Shown in pieces: positions 37,186-48,000 of a stretch of 64,000 bases of DNA. Source of the DNA: Microstegium vimineum (lineage: Eukaryota > Streptophyta > Magnoliopsida > Poales > Poaceae); assembly GCA_022036555.1 (NCBI GenBank), contig CM039131.1:39084075-39148074 (forward strand), given 5' to 3'. The notes under the pieces were generated by a model. The model worked only from the letters and a program-made list of their open reading frames with translations, was not told where the DNA came from and did no database searches. The first letter of the stretch is position 1. Each line of letters opens with the position of its first letter. A program made the translations under genes and the position numbers.

Positions 37186-37486
37186 GAGCATCTCCAACAA
37201 CTCCTCAAATCAACTTGCTATTCTTATTTTTTTGGAAAAAACACAAAAACAGCTCTCCAACAACTCCTTAAACCGACTTGGTATATTTACCAACTTGGTA
37301 AACATCGTCCCTGGGTGCGTAAATCTCCGCTCGAGCTCTGTGCCGCGATGGATACCTAGTGTTTTTTTTCCAAGTCGGAATAGCAAATTGTTGGAGACAT
37401 AATTTTTTTCACTTGCTAAAGAAAATAGCAACTTGCTAAATCACATGATTTGGCAAGTAAATTTTAAAGAGTTGTTAGAGATGCTC
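37186..37486. mobile_element. MITE with 18-bp terminal inverted repeats
   Basis: The ends GAGCATCTCCAACAACTC and GAGTTGTTAGAGATGCTC are inverted repeats with one mismatch. The interior is also partly palindromic. The element is absent from copy A of the duplication, so it inserted afterwards. The target duplication is not clear and the superfamily was not assigned. Confidence 0.75.
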
Positions 37487-37727
37487 GATATATACTAAAA
37501 TAGCAAGCTACATGTGTGATAAATACTAGGTTACAGGATACGTTCCCTATGTTAAATTAGATAGGAAAGCATCTACAATCCTACCTAAATAATAACAAAT
37601 GATCTCGATTGTAAACAATTAGTCACTTAATCAGTCTTCGAAGTCTATGGGTCCATCTATAATAGATTAATTAAAGAGCAATAAGAGCTCTAGTACTGTA
37701 GCAAAGAAGCAATCATATGTCCATATA

Positions 37728-37986
37728 CTCCCTCTGTATCCTAATTAGATGACGTTTTGAATGATGACACGGTCTCCCAAACACAACTTTAACCTCTTGT
37801 TTTTATAAAAATATTTATGGAATAATAATATATGTATACTTTTATAAAAATATTTTTCAAAACAAATCTATTCATATAATTTTTACATTTGGAATCTCAA
37901 TAACTTAAAAGTTATTGATAATTTATATTCTCAATGTTTGACTCAAAACTTGTCCAACACGTCATCTAATTATAATACGGAGAGAG
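37728..37986. mobile_element. Stowaway-type MITE
   Basis: The ends CTCCCTCTGTATCC and ATACGGAGAGAG are flanked by TA on both sides. AGATGACG near the start is inverted as CGTCATCT near the end. Copy A lacks it at the same point (CCATACATG), giving an empty-site comparison. Confidence 0.8.
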
Positions 37987-38150
37987 TATACATGTTCACA
38001 GAGTGGCAGCTCACCTAACCGCTAGTCCGAGACCACAATTCACACAGGGCGGAAGAATACGAAAGATTTAGAAAGAAAACTTAAAAAAATAATATGTGCA
38101 CTTTAAAATTTTCATTATGTCAAGGGAGGCCACAACCCTTTATAGTCTGA

Positions 38151-38494
38151 GAGGGTGTTTGGATCTGAGGGATAAAGTTTTAGTCCATGTCAGATCGAAT
38201 ATTCGTATGTTAATTAGGAGGACTAAACGTGAACTAGTTTTAAAACTAATTAGAGAAGTCATGGCTAATTCACGAGACGGTTTTTAAGCCTGATTAATCT
38301 ATAATTAGCGCTTTTTTACTTTAGCACTATATTTTTAAATCATGGACTAATTAGGTTTAATAGATTCGTCTCGCAAATTAGTCTCAATCTATGCAATTAA
38401 TTTTATAAATAATCTATATTTAATACTCTAAATCAGTATCAAACATTCAATGTGATATAGACTAAAGTTTAGTCCATAGTAACGGGTGCCCTCC
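38151..38494. mobile_element. Grass MITE with GGGTGTTTGGATC-type end
   Basis: The left end reads GAGGGTGTTTGGATC then ATAAAGTTTTAGTCC. The right end reads GGACTAAACTTTAGTC inverted and a decayed GGGTGCCCTCC. The interior has the inverted motif CGAGACGNNTTTTAA. It is absent from copy A. Confidence 0.7.
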
Positions 38495-38657
38495 GTAGCA
38501 TACTAGTAGTGCCTCAATTGTTTTTTTCGATACACGTAGGCTCACTGGAACCGACGCCATCAAGTTGCAGTGTGCAAGCATCACTCTTGCCCCCGCCCTC
38601 CAAAAAAAACATCCATATAAAATACTACATCAATCTATTTGATGTACTAGCTGAATG

Positions 38658-39221
38658 TCAGCCTGGGCATTTGGTTCTCGGTTCGGTTTCAATTCGGTTC
38701 CTCGGTTTTTGAAAAAAATTGGTTCCCAGAAAATAGGAACCGATTGGTTCCCAAAAGTTCTCGGAACCGACCATTTCGGTTCTCGATTATTTCAGTTCGG
38801 TTCTGGTTCTAACCGAACTAACCGAAGTTTCCAGAAAAGATCAAAACAACAATAAATATATATGTTCAAAACTAAATTTAATAATTTATGCAACATTATA
38901 TCTATTTTTAATAATGATAATTCACTAAGGAACATTAGCAATATAGTAACACAATATATATAGCAGTTTAAATATGAAACACCACACATAAAACAAACAT
39001 AATCCTTACAAAATACAAGTAAGTGAGTATAATTCATATAATTCGGTTATTTCAGTTATTCGGTTAACCGAGAGTAGGAACCAAAAAAAATTTCGGTCAT
39101 TTCGGTTCCCCAATATCAGTAACCGAATAAGGAACCGATTTTTTCGGTTTTGATTCTTTCGGTTTCGATTTCGATTCTTTTGGTTCAGTTCCTCGGTTTC
39201 GGTTAATTTTGCCCATGCTTA
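38658..39221. mobile_element. hAT-type nonautonomous element
   Basis: An 8-bp target duplication GCTGAATG (38650-38657 and 39222-39229) brackets 564 bp with 12-bp inverted ends TCAGCCTGGGCA and TAAGCATGGGCA (10 of 12 match). The subterminal regions are arrays of TTCGGTT and CGGTTCC in inverted orientation. There is no coding capacity. Confidence 0.8.
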
Positions 39222-39305
39222 GCTGAATGGCTCATAGGAGAACAGATATCCAACTTTGATTATTTTATTCACATGGCAAGAGCAGGCACCGGGGCAACTA
39301 CTTCT

Positions 39306-39521
39306 AGCCTGTTTGGTTCTAGGCCTATGTTTACCACGCCACAGCCGCGGCGGCCGAAAGCTACGCCACACTCGCCACACCCCGCCACACACTACATGAC
39401 AAACGCAACCAGGAAAACGACAAGCTGTGGCGGTCACACAATACTAGAACCAAACAACAACCTTTTTTTGTGGTTGCCACCGTGTGTGGCGTGGCGTGTT
39501 TGGGCTGGCAACCAAACACGT
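39306..39521. mobile_element. Short MITE-like insertion
   Basis: GCCTGTTTGGTTCTAG at the left and ACCAAACACG at the right form imperfect inverted ends around a GC-rich centre with repeated CGCCACAC and GTGTGGCG. It falls in the stretch of copy B that is missing from copy A. Confidence 0.5.
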
Positions 39522-40038
39522 CCTTCCTCCGCTCCAGAAATTTGAGGAATTGACACCGGTGACTACAGTGTATAATGTGATGCTAAAATCTTCTCTCTCT
39601 TCTCTTGGCACCACTTAAGCTATGCACTGTGGAAGGCCTAATGTGGCTCCACAACTGACCGAGGGTAGCCGGACGAAATTAGGCTCGATGGAAGGCCTAA
39701 AAACTCGTCGGAGGCTTCGCTCGAGCTGGCTTGGATGTTGAGGCTACCAAACAGACCCAAATTAGCTCGATTGTGCCTGGTCAGGAAGACGCCGAGGAGC
39801 TAGGTACGCCATACTCAACGGCCAAGGTAACCCATGTCGATGTGGGGCCACGTATCATAATCATAACTTCATAAGCCCCTATTCCCCAAATTTGAACCGG
39901 GCCTATCTGCTCGCAAAGTCGCACGGCCGCACCCTGCGCTCCTTCCCCAAACTGAAAATCCCCCGCGCTGCGCTCCCGGCTCTCCGGCCCCGGCCCCGGC
40001 CCCGTGCGCGGCGTGACTCTACCCCCACAAAACCCACC

Positions 40039-41964
40039 ATGGCTGGCGGTTCGCTCGAGCCAGGCCAAACTGGAGCGAAGCGGAAGCGCAAGGCTCTCGC
40101 CGCAGTCGATGAGGACGAAGCGGAGGCGGAGGAGCTGGAGAGTGTGGAGGAGCTGGAGAGAGAGGTAGCCGATCTAGACCGCCGCATCCTCGAGCACCTC
40201 CGCGGCACCGCCACCCGCCTCTCCGACACTGCCGTCTCCTCCCTCGCCGCGCTCCGCCCGCCCCGCCGGCCGGGTACGCCCCTCTCCCTGCCAAGCTATC
40301 GAACTAGGGTTTGAGATCGCGCCGCCCTCTTGTGTGGCGGTGATGCTGTTTGTGTTCCATAGATTTGTTCTCGGGGGTATACGTGAAGAAATTATCACTT
40401 TGGGGTTCGATTACTTTTGGATAGGCAAGGCCACCTTTTTTGCGTGGTTACATTTGGGGTAGGAGTGTGTTCCATAGATTTGTTCTCGAGGGTATACGTG
40501 AAGAAATTATCACTTTGGGGCTCGATTAATTTTGGATAGGCAAGGCCACCTTTTTTTGCGTGGTTCTGGTTACATTTGAGGGTAGAAGTGAAAGTCAAAC
40601 CCTTGTTTATATATTTGTCTAAAAACCTAGATGACTTTGAGCGAGAGAAATAGTGGAAGAAATTTAGTTTTCTACGCATGGCAATTTTTTTACCTATATT
40701 TGGAGCCCATTGTTTGCCTAGGGACGTCGTCTAGTGAATTATGGTATTACCGCTCAGTTGTTAAATGGTACTACTAATCACCAATTTCCACTGTCTTGCT
40801 AGCTGTGGCAATGCTAATGCTTCCTCCATTCCTATTATAGTTCACTTTTGTGTTGTCCTAAATCAAACTTCTTAAGCAGTATAAATCATTAGCTAATTGC
40901 CAAACTACAACTACAAGGAGACTCAAATTGACAATACGTGAATAGAATGGCTCAATTTTACTTGCCTTTTCTTTTTACCCCTTCTGTACTGCAGAGTTTG
41001 AGTAAAACAACAAAAAAAGAAGACTTACAGAACACAACAGTAGACCTCACCCTAGATCACTACATGGCTAGCAATCATTCACACACACTCAAATTCATGT
41101 TTGTATTTAGAGTCCTGTTCGTTGTTTGCCTTTCGCTTGGGCTCCAGTACTCGGTCTACTAGGCCCAGCCACAGTCCAACCGTTCACTTGTCCGCAGAAA
41201 CATCACTAATTGTTTCCGTTCATCGCAAAAAGAAGTTGGACATGGCCAGGCATAGGGCAGAGGCACACCAGGGTGGGGTGCTCGCTGGCAGGGAGCTCTG
41301 GCGTCCACCAGAGCTCACCATACTGGTGGATCCACCCCTGATCTACATCATCATATTAGTCCCACTAAATTCTCCATGAAATATGTTTTGATATTGCATT
41401 TATTTAAATTTGTAGATGTTACTATATTTTTTCAAATCCATTGTCAAAGTTACAGAAGTTTGACTTTGGACAAAGCCAAAGTGACTTAGGACGGGGGCGA
41501 AGTTTTATCATCTTAATGTAACGAGTTATGCTTACACCATTCAAATACCTATCAAAATTTTAAAAATGTGTTTTACATCTGTTGCTAGTTTGCCACAAGT
41601 CGCTTGTATTGGTCTCTTAATTTCAGAAATAAAAAGTACCAACATTTTTAGGATTACTGTACTGATGTTTCTCAAGCTTGGCATACTTTGATTCATTACG
41701 TTACAATTCTTTATTTATTACATTAATATTTGCTAATATGTACATGCGATTGCAGAAGTTGCAGTTGTCTCGGAAACATCAGTTGCTGAAGATGATCAAG
41801 AGCTTGAGAAAGTAAACATCCTCAAATCTAAGATTGAAGCTAATATTGCAGATCTGCCAAAGGTTATTGAAAAAATAAATGAAACTATTGCTCGTTGTGA
41901 GAAGCTAACGAATCTGAATGTTAATGTCGATCCTCTGGGTTTGAAAGGAAGCCGTATAATTTGA
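40039..41964 (+). CDS. Two-exon gene for a 147-residue coiled-coil protein of unknown function
   Basis: Exon 1 is 40039-40273 and exon 2 is 41756-41964. The intron has GT at 40274 and TTGCAG at 41755. The split GAA codon joins in phase and TGA lies at 41962-41964. The start ATG has a good context (ACCATGG). The protein opens with Gly/Ser residues, then the basic cluster KRKRK (residues 14-18, a possible nuclear signal), then a Glu-rich heptad segment (ELEREVADLDRRILEHL). A second coil follows in exon 2 (ELEKVNILKSKIEANI ... VIEKINETI), and the end is GLKGSRII. No enzyme motif is visible and no family was recognised. A small subunit of a larger coiled-coil complex is possible but not shown. 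Its upstream region exists in a second copy at 28436-29736. Confidence 0.72.
40351..40580 (+). repeat. 115-bp tandem duplication in intron 1 of the coiled-coil gene
   Basis: TGTGTTCCATAGATTTGTTC...GCGTGGTTACATTTGGGG occurs twice (40351-40465 and 40466 to about 40580) with a few differences. Confidence 0.8.
40817..41500. mobile_element. Stowaway-like remnant in intron 1
   Basis: CTTCCTCCATTCCTATTATAG and TCACTTTTGTGTTGTCC at the left resemble a Stowaway end. CAAAGTGACTTAGGACGGGGG at the right is a decayed inverted counterpart. The interior is longer than usual and may hold another insertion. Confidence 0.4.
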
Positions 41965-42275
41965 CACATCGTGCAGATGAGACTGGTTGATTTAGCATTA
42001 TTTGTTTTCTTTTTAGGGAAGATTCAGCATTATTTGTTTAGGTAGCATTGTGTGTTTAGGTGTATTTGATCAGAAAACATTGAATATAAGTGCTGTAGTT
42101 TGGTGGCTGACCATTTTGTTGTGTGAAATATCGTAGCATTTCTATGTTGAGGAAGCTAATTGTAAGTGAAAACTGAAGGAGAAAGATCTACTCAGTAGAA
42201 GTATTTAGTAGGTCTTGGCATTTTCTATATTAAGTTTGAATTGTTGGTAGAGTAATACGACACCAGGTTGGTCAC

Positions 42276-42395
42276 AGATGTGTTTGTTTATGTTGTACTG
42301 CTTGTAAGCAGATTGAGATGTGTTTATTTATGGCGTACTGCGTGTAAGCAGATTCAGATGTGTTTGTTTATGGCGTACTGCGTGTAAGCAGATTG
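42276..42395 (+). repeat. Three 40-bp tandem repeats
   Basis: Units starting AGATGTGTTTRTTTATG at 42276, 42316 and 42356 are nearly identical. They lie 300 bp after the stop codon of the coiled-coil gene. Confidence 0.85.
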
Positions 42396-42549
42396 TGTGT
42401 TTATTCATGGCTAGTTGACATCCTAACTTTTGAATTGAATTCAGATGTGGAGAAAGTGTCTAATATTTGTAATCTAATCATTCATCATGAGTCTTTTCCT
42501 TGTGTACCATCATGAGCCATTAAAAAAGTTTGCTGGTTATTAGTGACTA

Positions 42550-42853
42550 CTCGCTCGTCCCAAAATTTTTGTCGTTTTCGTTTCCTGAGAAACAACTTTG
42601 ATAAAATATATATTAAAAAATATTAATATTTATGGTAATTTCTGTCATTTTCGCTTTCTGAGAAACAACTTTAATAAAATATATATATTAAAAAATATTA
42701 ATATTTATGGTAAGTAATCAGTATAATTGGAAAGATCTTTGAATATAATTTTTTAATAAATTGATTTAGAAATATAAATGTTATACGTATTTTCTAGAAA
42801 CGAGTTAAATTTGTGGCACAGAACCCAAAAACGATAAATAATTTGGGAGGGAG
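42550..42853. mobile_element. Stowaway-type MITE with an internal duplication
   Basis: TA flanks both sides. The ends are CTCGCTCGTCCCAAAATT and AATTTGGGAGGGAG. About 75 bp (TTTCGNTTYCTGAGAAACAAC ... TATTTATGGTAA, degenerate) occur twice in tandem. Confidence 0.75.
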
Positions 42854-43165
42854 TATAGCTGTATAGGCGAAACTACTATTCCTCTTGTGCCACTACTCTA
42901 GAGACAACCAAATATTGTTTTTGTACACTTTTTCGTATCTAAGGATGGGACAATGGTGCGGCATGGTATCAGAGATCCGTGGGTTTTGGGTCCTGTGGTT
43001 TTGGTTACCGAGACATTCCCACGGATTTTCAGGTCCAGGGTCTGAATGGTTTCGAGTTTGGAGCGAGTTTTCAATTTCACCTGTGGCCTGTGGGTAACAC
43101 GGAGCACCGAAATAACTGAGCCCACCAGTAGCCCATCTAACTACATCAACCCTTAATCCACTAAG

Positions 43166-44090
43166 AAAAAAAGTCTATTTTTCCTCCCTCAACTTTTGTA
43201 AAAGACCGTTTTTCCTTCTTGAACGCCAAAACCAGGCAAACCACCCCTCACTATTGAAACCGTGCATTTTACCTCCCTGACCCAATAATAAGTAGTTTTG
43301 AAGGTGGTTTTATCTTTTTATTTCCTATTTATTCTAGCTAAATCTTTAAAAAATCATAAAATGGAAAATAAAATTTTATTAGAATCCACATAAGTAGATA
43401 TACACATCAAATATATAATATGATATATTTTAGTACATTTTTTGCTGTAGTTTTGGATCTATTTTTCTGTAATTAATTTAAGATTTTATGGTCCTATTTT
43501 TTATATTTTTTTATGGTGGCCTAGTTATTGTATGTTTGAACTACAGCAAAAATGTCATACTATTAGATCAGGTACAAATTAGTTATTAATTTATTTATAT
43601 TTAACAAGCATAAACACTAAATAAATCTATACCTAATTTATACATGATTCAGTGAGTACGAAATTTTTACAGTAATTCAATCATACAATAACTAGGCCAC
43701 CATAAAAATTTCACAGTAATTAGAATATAGATTCTGCAGTTATGAATTATTCAAATTAGTTATAGAAAAGAATAGATCTAAATCTACAACAAAAAAATTA
43801 TACTAAAGCATACTATATTACATGTTACTGTGTAGATCTACTATGGAGTCCAACAAAATTCGATTTTCTATTTTATGATTTTTTTTGTATTTACTATGAC
43901 TTTTTAAAGATTCAACCGAAAAAGGTAAAAAAGAAAAAAAAAAGAGACAAAAACGCCTTTAAAACCGCTTATAACATGACGAGGGAGGTAAAACGCACAT
44001 TTCAAAAGTTGGAAGAGATGGTTTATCCGGTTTTAGAGTTGAGGGAGGAAAACAAACTTTCGCAAAAGTTGGAGAAAGAACAGACTTTTT
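43166..44090. mobile_element. Fold-back element of about 925 bp
   Basis: The left arm (AAAAGTCTATTTTTCCTCCC..., then GGTTTTATC) and right arm (...GGGAGGAAAACAAAC, GAACAGACTTTTT) are inverted copies. Inner segments such as TTTTGCTGTAGTTTTGGATC also return inverted (GATCTAAATCTACAACAAAA). Almost the whole element can fold on itself. No transposase or clear target duplication is visible. Confidence 0.7.
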
Positions 44091-44096
44091 CCATGC

Positions 44097-44210
44097 CAGC
44101 AGCCCATCTAACTCCCTAAACCCTCAATCCCCTCACGCTCTCTCTCAGCCTCCCAGCAGCCCATCTAACTCCCTAAACCCTCAATCCCCTCACGCTCTCT
44201 CTCAGCCTCT
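44097..44210 (+). repeat. 57-bp perfect tandem duplication
   Basis: CAGCAGCCCATCTAACTCCC... occurs at 44097 and 44154. A diverged third copy (AGTAGCCCATCTAACTACATC) lies before the fold-back element at 43130, which suggests the element landed within this repeat. Confidence 0.85.
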
Positions 44211-45047
44211 CACTCGGACTCGTGGACACGACTACATCTTCCTACCGCCTGCCGCCTAGCAAGGGTCGGCCGCGCCCAGTTGCTGTCGAGCCCACAATGC
44301 GCTAGCTAGGGGCAGAGGCAGGCTACGCGCAAGCAGCGCTGCTCTGGGGCGGAGGGTAGCAGGCAGACAACGCTCTAGGGTGGAGGAGGCAGCATGTACC
44401 ATGTAGATGGCACTCTAGGGCGCACGAGGGTCAAGGCCAGAATAAAATCCGCCGCAAGGGGCTAGCGTATCCCTTATTTTTCAGATTTTGGAGGATCCAT
44501 TAGTTTTCGGGTATCTATAGGTTTGGTTTTGAGGATGGATTTTACCCGTTTTGGTGTTTGGGGCGGATTCAGTATTTAAGTTCCGATTTCGATTTTAAGT
44601 GCACGAAAACTCTGTCCGATCCGAATCCACCACGTTGCCTTCCTTATTCGTATCAAATAAGTATATCGGATAACCACACATTATTATGCTCCAGAGAAAG
44701 GTGCAAGCACTAAGGGCAAGTACATTAGTATTATTTACTGGATGGTCTTATATAATGCCACGTAATTTTAAGACAACTTAATAGATAGACAATATCACAA
44801 TATATACAATGATTGTTTTTTAAGTTGTCTTGTAGTAACCCGTAATTCTGCTCTATGTTTTTCAACCAAATAGGGATAGCTCTACAAATTCTACTTAAAA
44901 AAAAAAGGTAGAGCTAAGAGAACGCCTAAAGGGATGCTCTAGAAACTCAAGGTTTTTGGTGAAGCTGCTTGCCATTTGATATGGTAGATTTTTTCTTGTG
45001 AATTCATAAATATCCAAACCAAATTAGAAGAAAGGATGGTGCATCTC
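44211..45047. other. No gene seen
   Basis: Intergenic sequence. At 44480-44660 there is a TE-like stretch rich in GGATTTTACCCG and CCGATTTCGATTTT. The remainder is AT-rich and probably holds the 3' UTR of the thioesterase close to 45047. Confidence 0.45.
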
Positions 45048-48000
45048 TCAAAGCTTCGGCCTCGGATTTGGTCCTCGTGGCTTCTCCTTCCTAATCAACG
45101 CCTCTTGGGTCAGCGACATGATAAGCTGCGCATTACAGAAGAGAATATAATTATTTGGGACCCAACTGTCACGAACAGGCGCAGAAGCAGAAGCAGAGCT
45201 CAGACGATTGCATACCTCTCCTTGCCTGTTGAACATGCGTCCAGTGACGAAACCCCGACCACCGTGCGCAGATGGGCTCTCGATCTGTTCACAGGAGGTC
45301 AGGAGCAATGTGTACATTAGTATCTCGCATGGGCTTATCTGTATCGATGAACAGATGTGCAATCGGTCAATCGCTTACCACATACAGCAACCATTCGTCA
45401 GCCTTCACAGGCTTGTGGAACCAGATGCTACAGACAGTAACAGGCAGCCGTAAGCACAAACAAAAACATGCTAAAAGTGATGATGAACGGAAGCACTATA
45501 CTGAGTGAATGTTACATACGAATGGTCAAGACTGAGCGAGTATGTCTTCAAGCCCTTCTCCCGATGAGGGTTAAGGCTCACGCCAGAATATAGTAGATCA
45601 GAAGCATATGCTACAACACATCTGTAGTATTGCAGAATAACATTATGTGCAAGTATAAAAAATGATGAAAGATAGTGTATGGTGATCTAATGACTAACCT
45701 ATGTAGAGCTTGGTCGTCTGAAAGCTTTCCCCGAGCTCTAAACCAGTAGTTTAAGCTGAAAAAGGATCAGCCGAATTACTGAATCATAACTATTTTTACT
45801 AATATAAAATGATAGAATGGGGAAAATCTTGCTTTGGAGGAAACCAGGATCTGCAGGATCAGGATCAATATAACTTAAACTAAAAATATGAATAGGTTGC
45901 ATTCAGGGAAAAGATGTATGTGAAAACCTTGGTTTATGTTGAGACGCTGAATCTTCACAGAATCTCATTTCTATGGGCCAAGGAGTAAACTTCTTTTTAG
46001 CTGCCAAGTTCCTATATTGGCTGCAGATGAATAAACATTCAATTGGCTACCAAGTACCAAATGATAGAGATGAACAATTTTTTTTCTTAAAAATAATTTG
46101 ATATTATAAATGTGCTATCCAACTTGTCGCATCAACAGTAAATCCTGAAGGGCGAAGGCTGTGGTTTGATGGTTAAACCAAATAACCTGATAACAACATT
46201 AATTTAGTAACCATCAAACTATATGATAGGAAGTCAGAAAAATTACGATGGGAAGCGTGGATCAGTAAGCCGTCTTTCTCGTATCTCCTCCAGATTAAGG
46301 AGCTGCATTTGATTGCTTATTAGATATCTGTTTTTTTTTCTTCCATAGATATCAAAGGAAAGAGAGAAAAATCCTTGCCTGTTCTGGAGGAGGAACATCA
46401 GGCATGATTGCAGCCTGATGCTCAAAACCCACTTCTTCCTTCTGCAAGAGAATCAGTTGAACAGATAGTCAGACCAAATTCACACTGAGATATTTCACCA
46501 GGCTGACCCTTTGCAGTTCTAAAAATTTCAGCCTAGCAGTATATATTCTAACAGTTGTACTAATCAAATTGAGACCAGGAATGATATTGTCTGGAAGCTA
46601 TTGATACTAAGGATGATATTGATTGGTAGCTGATGAAGATATACCATAAAGTTGTGGGTTTAATGAACATAAATTTTAGTAAGGTGTGCAAGGGCTATAA
46701 GGAGCCATTTTCTATCCAACAGTTCATGTCTTTTCAATTAATCTTAAGTTAAGTATGATAACAGTTTGGACCAACAGTACCATTTAAAATAACCAAAGGA
46801 ACAGTGACTTGATGCAGCATTTTCGGAGATACAAGGTTCAAAATAATCATTGACCTTCTAACTAACAAATTCTGAGCATGAACAAGGCAGAGGTCTTTTC
46901 AAGTTCAAAAGATTGAAAAATGATAATTATAACTGGTACATGTTTGTATAAATTATTTAATCTGTCCAAAGAAGTTTCAAATATTATCATTTACAGAAGT
47001 ATAAGCACCTGGAAAGAAGCAATCAAGGTGAATACAACTAGTCCCTTCTGCTTTGCCTCCACTTTTCTTGTGGCAAAGCTGGATCCATCACGTGCCCGAT
47101 GAACTTGATATATTATTGGTACTACACCAGAGGACAAATCAAAGGCATCCATGAGCATCAAATTTCTTTTTTAGATTAAAAGAAAGTGCACTAAGTATCC
47201 CAGCTTACTACAAATCCAGAAATATGCTTTTGCCAACGTTAATTTGGCCAACCAAATGTAATCTGAGAACCAGTTCTATCAGTTCATAAGGACTTTGTAT
47301 CACTAGAAGCTTTTAGTTTGGGCTTAGCTGGAGCTTCTATTTTTTATTCTTTTTTGTGTCATATAATATCACGATTCAGTTGCGTAACAGTCAATGTTTT
47401 TTTCGAAAGTAAAGGCAGGAGCTCTGCCACTCAATTAAGATGGAAAAAAGAGTTTTATGTACAAGGGCCAAACATACCAGTCAGGACCAAATCACAAATA
47501 GTCACCGCTCTTACACTTGTTGTTTTACCCCACAAAGCACATGACCCTACGCAAATCACAAAAAAAGGTTGATATTTGGTGTAATCTATCCCATTCAACC
47601 GAACACAGCATAAGATCTGCTCAGGCAGCTCTTCAACTTTATTTCCCTTTATGTCCCTGAATAGTCAGCCCACATCTAGAACACATGCTTTTTATCGAAC
47701 ATGCAGGAGAATAGAATACATGCTTTTATCATGGCCAAAAATGTTTCAAAACCTTTCCTTGAGATGTATCTAAATATGTGCATGTCAGTGTTGATCTTGA
47801 AGTAGTTATCACCCAGGTAAAACTCATGTTGTGGTCTAGAAAGAACAGACTTCTAAATAAAGCTGAAGAGCTGCCCGAGCAGATCTTATGCTTATGCTGT
47901 GTTAGGTTGAATGGGATAGATTGCACCAAATATCAGCCTCTTTTTATGATTTGCGTAGGGCCATGTGTTTTGCAGGGTAAAACAAGTGTGAGCAGTGGCT

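Larger units (their letters stand above)
36852..39935 (+). repeat. Duplicated segment, copy B, interrupted by MITEs
   Basis: This is the partner of 28436-29736, longer by about 1.8 kb because of at least five later insertions, described separately. Its right end carries the CAACGGCCAAGGTAACCCATG block and continues without a break into the 5' region of the gene starting at 40039. Confidence 0.8.

Noticed and set aside
42898..43125. Open frames near 42900-43100
   Set aside because: No domain, no splice context, and the sequence resembles transposon relics.
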